Source: Mycobacterium sp. (lineage in GTDB: Bacteria; Actinomycetota; Actinomycetes; Mycobacteriales; Mycobacteriaceae). From it: a stretch of 8,729 bases of DNA. The notes beneath the pieces were generated by a model. That model was not told where the DNA came from and did not search any database. It saw only the letters and a program-made list of their open reading frames with translations. Of this stretch, positions 1-6,428 are shown piece after piece. The stretch lies in assembly GCA_023264755.1 (NCBI GenBank), contig JAHFVB010000186.1, forward strand, positions 1 to 8,729, read 5' to 3'. How positions within the stretch are numbered: the first letter of the stretch is position 1; each line of letters starts with the position of its first letter. The position numbers and the translations under genes were made by a program.

Positions 1-1417
1 CCAACATCACGGCGTCGGTTCCGGGCACGGGGTAGGCCGCCCAGGAGTTGAGATCGTCGCGTGCGACACCGTCGAGCGAGGTCTGGGACTTGTCGGTGGC
101 GACGGCGCCCGTGGCAGCGTCGACCACGATCAACCGCAGCTCTGCTTTCGCGGCTGTCGAACAGTCCACGACCGCGGCGATCCGGGTATCCGTGTCGACG
201 GAGTAGACGTGCCTCCGGTCGAAGTTGGGCAGCGGCTGCTCAACGTCGTTGGTCGCCGGGCAGTGCATCGGGTCCTCGACGCTCCACAGCCGCCGCCCGG
301 TGCGCGGGTCGAACGCGATCAACTGACCGTCCACCCGTCCGAGGAAGTGAGGAGCGCGAACGTACGGTCGCTGGGAAGCGACGGCGCTTCCGATCGCCGA
401 ATCGATCGAGGTCCACAGTTGCGCCCCGGTGACCGCGTCGAGGCCGACGTACGGGCCGCGGTCCGAGAAGAACGACAGCACCACGACGGCGCCGGCGTCG
501 AAGTAGGCGAGCTCCTGCACGCTGAAGGTGTTCCGGCCGTACTCGGTCGGCGGGGGCACGGGGCCGGTGCGCTGATAGTGCCAACGCTCCTGCCCCGTCG
601 CGCTGTAGGCGACGACGTTGGGAAGCCCGGAGTCTCTTGCGGAGTACGACTTGACGATGAAGCCGGCACCGGCGGGATAGATGTTGACCCTGCCGCGATT
701 CGGCAGCTGCAGCTCGAAACGCTGGCGACCCAGCACCGCGGGCAGCGGCGGGACGGCTTGGGCGGGCGCGGTGGTGGCGTCGACGTACTGGCTGTCGTCG
801 CCCCTATGGACCGCTTTGACGCCGAGCACGCCGGTGAGTGTCATCGCGGCGACGACGCCGACGACCACCCCGACCGTGCTCAGACGTCTGGGACGGTCCA
901 GCACGGGAAACGCGAAGAGCGCAACCACAGCGGCTCCGATGGCGAAGAGCCACACCGCAGCCGTGATCGTCCACATCTGCTCCGAGGCGAGCTGGTAGGT
1001 GTCGATCTGCTTGCGCGCCACGGGGAAATGGCTCACGTTGTAGCGGGCCACCATCCCGACTGCCGCGACCGCCGCGACGATGCGCACCCATTTGGTCAGC
1101 CTTAGCCGGGCATTGCCGCCAAGCCGCACGAGCAGGACCAAACCGGCGAGCACGACCGCCGCCGCACCCACGACGAGCCAGGCCAACGACGTCGCGAGGT
1201 GGGTCGTGGCGGCACAGTCATCGCCAACGCAGTAGTTCGCCCGGGTCGCGCCGAACAACGTGTACGCCCCCACGACGAGCGCCCCCACCAGGGCCGCGAC
1301 CCCGAAGCCGACGAACAGCCACAACAGCACGCCCTCGACGGGGCTGGGCTTCACGCGGGGCCGGGCAGGCTCACTGGGGGCGGGCTGGGGCGGCTCCAAG
1401 GATTCGTCGTCCGGCAC
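1..1417 (-). CDS. Membrane-anchored PQQ-like beta-propeller protein (partial, C-terminus cut by window edge)
   Basis: An open frame runs without a stop from a GTG at 1417 to the left edge, giving about 472 residues. I translated it by hand. A TGA lies 11 codons upstream in frame and this GTG is the first good start after it. The short N-terminus is acidic and proline-rich (about 1-28). Hydrophobic segments follow at about 30-54, 77-98, 110-124, 147-171 and 180-200. From about 235 the chain looks extracytoplasmic, with repeats of the PQQ/beta-propeller type: YSATGQERW near 271, LDAVTGAQLW near 326 and AFDPRTGRRLW near 368. Two close cysteines (63 and 68) lie in the first loop. Proteins of this build in actinobacteria are usually annotated as PQQ-binding-like repeat or BamB-like proteins of unknown function. 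A catalytic dehydrogenase is unlikely given the integral membrane N-terminus, but the missing C-terminus prevents a firm view. It shares the strand of the upstream operon but is separated from it by 134 bases. Confidence 0.8.
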   Translation of the reverse strand, partial: MPDDESLEPPQPAPSEPARPRVKPSPVEGVLLWLFVGFGVAALVGALVVGAYTLFGATRANYCVGDDCAATTHLATSLAWLVVGAAAVVLAGLVLLVRLGGNARLRLTKWVRIVAAVAAVGMVARYNVSHFPVARKQIDTYQLASEQMWTITAAVWLFAIGAAVVALFAFPVLDRPRRLSTVGVVVGVVAAMTLTGVLGVKAVHRGDDSQYVDATTAPAQAVPPLPAVLGRQRFELQLPNRGRVNIYPAGAGFIVKSYSARDSGLPNVVAYSATGQERWHYQRTGPVPPPTEYGRNTFSVQELAYFDAGAVVVLSFFSDRGPYVGLDAVTGAQLWTSIDSAIGSAVASQRPYVRAPHFLGRVDGQLIAFDPRTGRRLWSVEDPMHCPATNDVEQPLPNFDRRHVYSVDTDTRIAAVVDCSTAAKAELRLIVVDAATGAVATDKSQTSLDGVARDDLNSWAAYPVPGTDAVML

Positions 1418-1481
1418 CCATCGATCGTATGGGGCGCCACGCGGTGGTCAGCGCACGTTTTGGGGTTTGCCGCCGAGCCGA

Positions 1482-1511
1482 CGTGGACTCCTCGTGGACT
1501 GCAGAGTCCAC
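1482..1511 (-). terminator. Candidate hairpin after the M20 gene, with a repeated half-site
   Basis: The plus strand shows GTGGACT at 1494-1500, a GCAG loop, then AGTCCAC at 1505-1511: a perfect 7-bp stem with a tetraloop. A second direct copy, CGTGGACT, sits at 1482-1489 and could pair with the same arm. The hairpin begins about 40 bases past the M20 stop codon on the minus strand. There is no T-run after it, so it would be a U-less terminator of the kind proposed for mycobacteria. It could equally be an operator for the propeller gene that starts at 1417. Nothing else was seen in 1418-1551. Confidence 0.35.
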
Positions 1512-1551
1512 CGCGCATCGCCTCACCGAATCGATTGACGAGCGGGACTTT

Positions 1552-2724
1552 TCACGGATGCGCGCCCCCGTCGGTCAGGAGTCGTTGGCGCGTGGCGGGA
1601 TCGGTCGCCGCGTCGAGCAGGGTCAGCGCCAGGGCACGCGCGCCGTCGATCGTGGCACGGTCGGCTGCGGGTGAGATCGCGGCGGCCGCGAATTCGGGTT
1701 GGTGGTTGACCGCGGGGAGCGAGTCGATGCCGACGTAGGGATGGATCGCCGCAATGCGCTGCGAGACATTGCCCATGTCGGTCGAGGCGCGGTTCATCAG
1801 CGAGTCCGCACCCGAGCTGAACCGCCTGCCGAGCTGCTCGGCGCGGCGGACGTAGGCGTCGAGCAATCCCTCGTCGGTGCGGAACTCGGCGTAGGGCTTG
1901 CTCTCGGCGGTCACGGTCAGCTCGCATCCCGTGGCCAGCGCACCCGCTTCGAAGCAGCGGGCGACGCGCTGCTCCAGCTCCGTCAGTTCGGCGAGTGAGC
2001 CGGCGCGCACGTACCAGCGTCCCTCGGTGCGTCGCGGGATCGAGTTGGGCGCCTCTCCCCCGTTGGTCATGACGCCGTGCACCCGCACGTCGTGCGGAAG
2101 CTGTTGACGCAGCAGCCCGATGGCGACCTGGGCGATGGTGAACGCGTCCGCGGCGTTGATCCCGCGGTCGGGGTAGGCCGCGGCGTGCGCAGCCTTGCCG
2201 TCGTACTGAATATGGCTGTGCGACACGGCATATGGTTCGGTGCGGGCGACGTCCACCGGGCCGGGATGCACCATCGCCGCGGCGTGGACGCCCGCGAACC
2301 CGCCCCGGTCGAGCAGCTCGATCTTGCCGCCGCCACCCTCTTCGGCGGGGGTACCGAACACCGACAGCGTGATGCCGAGGTCGTCGACGTACGGCGCGAG
2401 CGCCAGCGCAGCGCCCGTCGAGATCGCCGCGATGAGGTTGTGGCCGCACGCGTGCCCCATGCCGGGTAGGGCGTCATATTCGGCGCACACCGCCAGGTGC
2501 AATGGGCCGCTGCCGTGGCGGGCGACGAAGGCGGTCTCCAGCCCGGCGAACCGCTCCACCACGGCGAATCCGGCGTCGGCGAGCTCACCGGCGACCCTGG
2601 CGCACGATCGCACCTCCTCCCAGGCGAGCTCGGGATGGGCATGCAGGTCGTGCGACAGCGCCAGCATCTGCTGGGCGACGCGGTCACCCGTGGACCGGAC
2701 GGCGTCGTCGAGTGGGGCGCTCAT
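1552..2724 (-). CDS. M20 family metallo-amidohydrolase (AbgB/HipO-like)
   Basis: This 390-residue protein is a zinc-type M20 peptidase or amidohydrolase that would cleave an amide bond, typically in N-acyl or N-aryl amino acids, in the cytoplasm. Visible motifs are HAHPELAWEE (28-37), CAEYDALPGMGHACGHN (80-96, with Cys93 and His95 as likely metal ligands), AEEGGGGK (127-134, holding the general-base and metal glutamates), His153 in MVHPGP, and His341 in NHQPEF near the C-terminus. The insert around GGEAPNSIP is the usual dimerisation domain, and STDMGNVS is typical of the AbgB-like branch. The ATG at 2724 overlaps the TGA of the DUF1028 gene (ATGA) and has GGAG at 2729-2732. The frame stays open to 2877, but that extension lies inside the DUF1028 gene and is not needed. 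Length and metal motifs look complete. The substrate is unknown; p-aminobenzoyl-glutamate, hippurate-like or indoleacetyl-amino-acid compounds are family precedents only. Confidence 0.92.
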   Translation of the reverse strand: MSAPLDDAVRSTGDRVAQQMLALSHDLHAHPELAWEEVRSCARVAGELADAGFAVVERFAGLETAFVARHGSGPLHLAVCAEYDALPGMGHACGHNLIAAISTGAALALAPYVDDLGITLSVFGTPAEEGGGGKIELLDRGGFAGVHAAAMVHPGPVDVARTEPYAVSHSHIQYDGKAAHAAAYPDRGINAADAFTIAQVAIGLLRQQLPHDVRVHGVMTNGGEAPNSIPRRTEGRWYVRAGSLAELTELEQRVARCFEAGALATGCELTVTAESKPYAEFRTDEGLLDAYVRRAEQLGRRFSSGADSLMNRASTDMGNVSQRIAAIHPYVGIDSLPAVNHQPEFAAAAISPAADRATIDGARALALTLLDAATDPATRQRLLTDGGAHP

Positions 2725-3389
2725 AGGTCTCCGGGAACTCCGTACGACGGTGCGGCCGTGGGATCGAGCCCACGCGTGCGGTAGTCGGCCTTCTGCGGCT
2801 CCCAGACCTCCCACAGCCGTTGCAGTTCGCCGATCGGATCGTCGTGCCAGTCGACGCGTAGATCGGTGACGGGCCATGGCACGTCGGCCACCACCTGCAG
2901 GCCGGCGGAGTGCACCGGCCCGGCCTCCCCTCCGGCAGCAGATGCGGCGGCCAGCCCGTCCAGCAGGCGCTGCTCGGTGGTGGACGCCCCGGACGTCAGA
3001 TAGCCCTGCAGCAGGGCGGTGATGACAGCCTGGTCGGCGAGCATGTTGCCTGCGGCGGCGGCGTTCTCGGCGCGTGCCTCGTGCCGAATGCCGAGAGCCT
3101 TGACGCCGGTGTGGATGGCGGTGACCCCGGATCCGTCGACGACGATCAGCTGGCGGAAGTGGGCGTGCGGCTCACCTGCGATCGTCGTCTCCAGCGCCGC
3201 GGCAGCGTTCGCCCCACCCGCGAGGGCGTCGAGCGCGAGGGGGCCGAGGTTCGGGTTGGTGACGTTCTGGCTGGCGACGGCACCGACGCCGGCGCGCAGG
3301 TGCACGCAGCGCGACGCGACGGCCGGGCTGGAGGAGCAGACGACCATGCCGAACGCCGGGCCGTCTCGCACGACGAGCGAGAACGTCAT
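2721..3389 (-). CDS. DUF1028 family protein
   Basis: This 222-residue protein matches the DUF1028 family, whose function is not established. Family hallmarks are the N-terminus MTFSLVVRDG, the block RAGVGAVASQNVTNPNLGP (about 32-50), the segment HTGVKA after a hydrophobic strand, AAGNML in the middle, and GPVHSAGLQVV toward the end. The C-terminal part, DLRVDWHDDPIGELQRLW, corresponds to the short tail often attached to this family. As I recall, a solved member has an Ntn-hydrolase-like fold; if so, Thr2 would be the candidate nucleophile after methionine removal. The frame stays open to 3437, but the ATG at 3389 is preferred. It has AAGGA at 3396-3400, overlaps the Rid stop as ATGA, and gives the family's usual start. 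It is sandwiched between the Rid and M20 genes with 4-base overlaps on both sides, so the three are surely co-translated. Confidence 0.9.
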   Translation of the reverse strand: MTFSLVVRDGPAFGMVVCSSSPAVASRCVHLRAGVGAVASQNVTNPNLGPLALDALAGGANAAAALETTIAGEPHAHFRQLIVVDGSGVTAIHTGVKALGIRHEARAENAAAAGNMLADQAVITALLQGYLTSGASTTEQRLLDGLAAASAAGGEAGPVHSAGLQVVADVPWPVTDLRVDWHDDPIGELQRLWEVWEPQKADYRTRGLDPTAAPSYGVPGDL

Positions 3390-3829
3390 GCCGGGTCCTT
3401 GCTGAGCACCGCGGTGGCGTCGATCTCGACCAGCCACTCGGGCCGCGCCAGCGCGTCGACGACCAGGCCGGTCGACACCGGGTAGACGCCCTTCAGCCAG
3501 CGTCCCATCACGCGATACACCGGTTCGCGATAACGGATGTCGACGAGGTAGACCGTCACCTTGACGATGTCGCGGACGCTGCTGCCCGCCTCGTCGAGCA
3601 GCATCGCGATGTTGGCCATGGCCTTCTCGGTCTGCGCCTCGACGTCCCCGATCCCCACCGATTCGCGGGTGTCGAGATCCTGACCGATCTGCCCGCGCAG
3701 GTAGACCACGCCGCCAGCGACCACGGCCTGGCAGAGGTCGTTGTCGAGGTTCTGCTCCGGATAGGTCTCCTTGGTATTGAAGGGCCGAATTCTGCGGTGG
3801 GTCGCCCCAGCCGGCGTCGCGTCGCTCAT
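3386..3829 (-). CDS. RidA/YjgF-family protein lacking the canonical catalytic arginine
   Basis: This 147-residue protein has the Rid (YjgF/YER057c/UK114) chorismate-mutase-like fold. It shows GQIGQDLDTRE (46-56), an AQTEKAMANIAMLLDEAG helix (65-82), VKVTVYLVD (89-97) and a final strand VEIDATAV (134-141). Canonical RidA enzymes hydrolyse reactive enamines/imines using an Arg in a 'PxRxxV' strand. Here the matching stretch is YPVSTGLVV (116-124), so Ser119 replaces that Arg, while the partner Glu (135) is kept. It therefore probably belongs to one of the Rid subfamilies without standard imine deaminase activity. The ATG at 3829 is chosen because GGAG lies at 3841-3844 (11-nt spacer). An in-frame ATG at 3856 has no ribosome site and adds only MIERGESRP. 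The gene lies 37 bases after the flavoprotein stop and overlaps the DUF1028 start by 4 bases. Confidence 0.9.
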   Translation of the reverse strand: MSDATPAGATHRRIRPFNTKETYPEQNLDNDLCQAVVAGGVVYLRGQIGQDLDTRESVGIGDVEAQTEKAMANIAMLLDEAGSSVRDIVKVTVYLVDIRYREPVYRVMGRWLKGVYPVSTGLVVDALARPEWLVEIDATAVLSKDPA

Positions 3830-3840
3830 GGGACGGGACT

Positions 3841-3844
3841 CTCC
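3841..3844 (-). promoter_or_regulatory. Ribosome binding site deciding the Rid start
   Basis: GGAG within GAGAGAGGAGAG on the minus strand lies 11 bases before the ATG at 3829. No comparable site precedes the alternative ATG at 3856, which is only 10 bases after the upstream stop codon. Confidence 0.55.
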
Positions 3845-3866
3845 TCTCTCGATCATGTTGGCGCCG

Positions 3867-5141
3867 TTAGTGATCGGCGAGCACGGACGCCTGGTATGCG
3901 AGGTAGCTGCGCTGGATCACGATCTGATCGGCCAGGTACTTGGCGTCGTGCCAGACGCCCCAGATGAAGCTCGATCCGCGGCGGGACTGCCACGGCAGGC
4001 CCAGGAAGTAGAGCCCGCGTTCGGTCGAGACACCTCGCTGGTGGCGTGGGCGGCCGTGCTCGTCGAAGGCGTCGACCTGCAGCCATCCGTAGTCGAAGGC
4101 GAAACCCACGGCCCAGACGATGGACGTGATGCCGACGGCGGCCAGCTCTAGCGAGGCGATGGGGTCGGTGACGCTCTGCGGGTCGGGTCCGAAGACCCGG
4201 GCCCGAGGCTCCTCGGGGAGGTCGAGCCCGTTGCGGGCGATGAACGCATCGGCCTCGTCGAGCATCGAAAGATAGCTGGTATCACCGCGTTCGATGTTCT
4301 GGCGCAGGTCGGGCGCGAAGGTCATCACGCCGTCGGCGTAGGCACCCGCCATGCCCAGCAGGGTGATGCCGTTGGCGGCCAGGTTGCGGAAGTCGACGGT
4401 GTGGCCACCGTGGGCACCACTGACGGCGATGGTGACGTGCTCGGCACCGCGCGGTGGCGTTGCCATGTCCCACTTGCCGAGCACCCCCAACCACCAGCAG
4501 AAGTCACGACCGCGGTAGCTGCGCGGTGGCCGCTCGTGGGGACCGACCGCGAGGTATACCGATCGGCCGGACCGTCGAAGTTCGTCGGCGATCTGGACTC
4601 CCGACGATCCGGCACCGATGACGAGCACGGCACCCTCGGGCAGCTGTTCGGGATTGTGGTACGCGCTGGAGTGAATCTGGTGGATTCCAGCGGACTCGGG
4701 AACCAGTGGAGGGATGACCGGCTTCTGAAAGGCCCCGGTGGCGGCGACCACGAAGCGTGCGTTGATACCGCCTTCGGACGTCTCGACTCGAAACCCGCTG
4801 CGGCCATGTATTTTTCGCACCGAGTTCACCTGCACCCCGGTGCGGATGGGCGCGTCGATCTTGTCGGCGTACGCGACGAGGTAGTCGGCGACGGCCTCCT
4901 TGCCTGCGAACGCATCGGGCGCGGCGTCGAACTCGAGGCCCGGAAAGCGGTCGTGCCATGCAGGGCCGTTGGCCACCAGCGAGTCCCAGCGCCACGACCT
5001 CCAGCGTTCGGCGATGCGATCGCGCTCCAGGACCAGGTGTGGCACCCCCTGCGCGCCGAGGTGCTCGCTCATCGCGATCCCGGCCTGACCCGCACCTACG
5101 ACGAGCACCTCGACTTCTTCGCTAGACAACTCGACCTCCAC
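3867..5141 (-). CDS. FAD/NAD(P)-dependent monooxygenase-like flavoprotein (CzcO/FMO type)
   Basis: This 424-residue two-dinucleotide-fold flavoprotein resembles the COG2072 group often labelled CzcO, 'flavoprotein involved in K+ transport' or FMO-like. The FAD-binding motif is GAGQAG (16-21) with acidic Glu39 at the end of strand 2. The NAD(P) motif is GAGSSG (176-181). VVAATGAF (131-138) and WAVGF near the C-terminus are the ATG-type motifs. The FMO signature FxGxxxHxxxY survives only as His157 and Tyr161 in IHSSAY; the Phe and Gly positions are Ala151 and Ile153. The reaction is probably oxygenation of an N, S or carbonyl centre, with substrate unknown. The start is uncertain. GTG at 5141 gives MEVELSSEE, but GGAGG at 5135-5139 lies five bases before a TTG at 5129, which would give MSSEEVEV. 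It is the first gene of the FMO-Rid-DUF1028-M20 run, 109 bases after the LysR gene on the same strand. Confidence 0.88.
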   Translation of the reverse strand: MEVELSSEEVEVLVVGAGQAGIAMSEHLGAQGVPHLVLERDRIAERWRSWRWDSLVANGPAWHDRFPGLEFDAAPDAFAGKEAVADYLVAYADKIDAPIRTGVQVNSVRKIHGRSGFRVETSEGGINARFVVAATGAFQKPVIPPLVPESAGIHQIHSSAYHNPEQLPEGAVLVIGAGSSGVQIADELRRSGRSVYLAVGPHERPPRSYRGRDFCWWLGVLGKWDMATPPRGAEHVTIAVSGAHGGHTVDFRNLAANGITLLGMAGAYADGVMTFAPDLRQNIERGDTSYLSMLDEADAFIARNGLDLPEEPRARVFGPDPQSVTDPIASLELAAVGITSIVWAVGFAFDYGWLQVDAFDEHGRPRHQRGVSTERGLYFLGLPWQSRRGSSFIWGVWHDAKYLADQIVIQRSYLAYQASVLADH

Positions 5142-5250
5142 GGACTCGGCAATCCTGCTCGCTTGTCCATGGTCGTTCCGTCGCCTGCATCTGTACAGCG
5201 CGTAGTTCCGATGTATGGCATCGGAGAAATCTATCTATGCACGTCAGAGG
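5142..5250 (-). promoter_or_regulatory. LysR-FMO intergenic region with two dyads
   Basis: This 109-base gap separates the LysR stop from the flavoprotein start. It contains a perfect inverted repeat, TCCGATG (5207-5213), TATGG spacer, CATCGGA (5219-5225), and an 8-base palindrome, CTGTACAG (5191-5198). There is no T-run, so an operator or promoter element for the FMO operon is as likely as a terminator of the LysR transcript. I could not pick a convincing -10/-35 pair. The dyad does not have T-N11-A at its centre, so it is not an obvious LysR site. Confidence 0.4.
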
Positions 5251-6162
5251 TTAGACGCCGGGTGGACTCGCGAACAGATTGCGACAGAGTTCGGCGACGA
5301 CGCTGGCCCGCCGGGTAGGCCGGGCCGCCACGGCGTCGAGCAGGATGACCGTGAGACTGGGCGGATCGCCACTGATCGGGACGGCCGCGACGGAGTGCCC
5401 GTCGAGGGCCGTCGGCACTGCCGCACGCAAATTCAGCACGCAGTAGGCCAGACCGCGGCCGACCAGTGCCCGGCAGGTCTCCACCGTGGTGGATCGATAC
5501 CGGACATTCGGCGTCACCCCCGCCGCGGTGAACACGCTTTGGAAGTAGTCGCGACTGTGGGGCAGGTCCAGCAGCACCATGGGTTCGTCGGTGAATTCGG
5601 CGAGCTCGACGCTGGCCCGGGTGGCGAAGCGGTGCTCCCCCGACACCAGCACGTACGGCGGCAGGGTGAACAGCGGCCAGCGCTTCAGCCGCGGATCGTC
5701 GACCAGGTCGTAGCCGATGCCGAGTTCGAACGTACCGTTGGCGACCCCCTCGGCGAGGCCAGCGAGATCGACTTCCGTCGTACGCAATTGGAGTTTGGGC
5801 AGTTTCTCGGCAGCGGCAGCCAACAGTTCCGGCAGCAGGTAGGGGGCGACGACCTGGAAGCATCCGATCGAGAGCGTGCCAGTGAGCGAGGTCCCCAAAC
5901 CCTGTGCGACCGCCCGTAAGTCGGCCGCGGAGGTGAGCAGCTGACGGCTGGCGACGAGCAGTTCCTTGCCCGCCGGCGTCAGGCTGATCCCCCTGGCGTG
6001 ATGGCGGACCAGCAGTTGGACCGACAGCGCGTTCTCGAGGTCCGCCAACGCCGCGGACATGGCCGACTGCGACAGATGGACCGATGCTGCGGCACGGGTG
6101 ACGCTGCCGGCCTCGGCGACGGCGACGAAGTACTCGAGTTGGCGCAGCGTGTAGTCGGACAC
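5251..6162 (-). CDS. LysR-type transcriptional regulator
   Basis: This 303-residue protein has the standard LysR length and order. The N-terminal winged helix-turn-helix begins with YTLRQLEYFVAVAEAGSVT, the recognition segment is SQSAMSAALADLE (about 31-43), and the wing reads RGISLTPAG (57-65). The rest is a periplasmic-binding-protein-like effector domain, with GTLSIGCF near its start. The protein should bind DNA as a tetramer and respond to a small molecule linked to the neighbouring pathway. The GTG at 6162 is chosen because GGAGG sits eight bases upstream and the chain then starts at the usual family position. An ATG at 6180 and one at 6222 lie in the same frame but would put the ribosome site inside the gene or lengthen the N-terminus. 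It is divergent from the permease-nitrilase pair, the classical arrangement for LysR control, and is followed by the FMO operon on its own strand. Confidence 0.93.
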   Translation of the reverse strand: MSDYTLRQLEYFVAVAEAGSVTRAAASVHLSQSAMSAALADLENALSVQLLVRHHARGISLTPAGKELLVASRQLLTSAADLRAVAQGLGTSLTGTLSIGCFQVVAPYLLPELLAAAAEKLPKLQLRTTEVDLAGLAEGVANGTFELGIGYDLVDDPRLKRWPLFTLPPYVLVSGEHRFATRASVELAEFTDEPMVLLDLPHSRDYFQSVFTAAGVTPNVRYRSTTVETCRALVGRGLAYCVLNLRAAVPTALDGHSVAAVPISGDPPSLTVILLDAVAARPTRRASVVAELCRNLFASPPGV

Positions 6163-6170
6163 TTGGCCAC

Positions 6171-6175
6171 CCTCC
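6171..6175 (-). promoter_or_regulatory. Ribosome binding site deciding the LysR GTG start
   Basis: GGAGG on the minus strand is followed by an eight-base spacer and GTG at 6162. This near-consensus site supports the shorter protein over the in-frame ATGs at 6180 and 6222. Confidence 0.6.
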
Positions 6176-6334
6176 AACATCAGAAAAAGCGATCGTAGCG
6201 CCCGGTGGCATCTGCCAGGCAAGTGCAGAGCTGGGCGGCCGTCCTGTGCTCAACCGGCGGCAAGAGCGGCGACGTGGCCTTCCGTCTGCTCTTGGGGCAA
6301 TCGCGGCCGTCGACCTAGAACCTATTTTTCCGAA

Positions 6335-6360
6335 CTAAACAATCTAAAAGTCTTGTTTTG
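6335..6360. repeat. AT-rich inverted repeat, candidate LysR operator
   Basis: CTAAACAA at 6335-6342 and TTGTTTTG at 6353-6360 form an inverted repeat with one mismatched pair and a 10-base spacer. Size and location fit a recognition site for the divergent LysR regulator. Binding is inferred, not shown. Confidence 0.4.
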
Positions 6361-6428
6361 ACGAAGCCATCTTTGGGCCGACGATTGCCGGAAGCCTCAC
6401 GAGGAGACTCGGACCATACGGAGTGGAA

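Larger units (their letters stand above)
6163..6428. promoter_or_regulatory. Divergent promoter region between LysR and NCS1 permease genes
   Basis: These 266 bases between divergent starts hold no credible gene. An AT-rich island at about 6318-6361 stands out against the GC-rich surroundings. It includes the inverted repeat AAACAA (6337-6342), 10 bases, TTGTTT (6353-6358), centred about 80 bases before the permease start, and T-N11-A spacing at 6336-6348. TTGACG at 6358-6363 resembles a -35 box for the permease, but the matching -10 (around 6381-6386) is poor, as is common at activator-dependent promoters. A small dyad, TGGCA-TC-TGCCA, lies at 6206-6217 nearer the LysR start. The region is the expected place for LysR binding; the exact sites are inference. 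Confidence 0.5.

Noticed and set aside
209..1105. 298-codon open frame on the plus strand
   Set aside because: It is antisense to the propeller gene, which has coherent membrane helices and repeats; the plus-strand product is Arg/Asp/His-rich with no recognisable motif, as expected from GC-rich shadow frames.
1523..2449. 308-codon minus-strand frame overlapping the M20 gene
   Set aside because: It is the out-of-frame shadow of the M20 gene, with an Arg-rich product, and no ribosome site was evident.
2725..2877. N-terminal extension of the M20 protein by 51 residues
   Set aside because: The extension lies within the DUF1028 coding region, is Arg-rich, and the ATG at 2724 has a ribosome site and the family's normal start.
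4401..5318. 305-codon open frame on the plus strand
   Set aside because: It is antisense to the flavoprotein and runs into the LysR gene; no family features.
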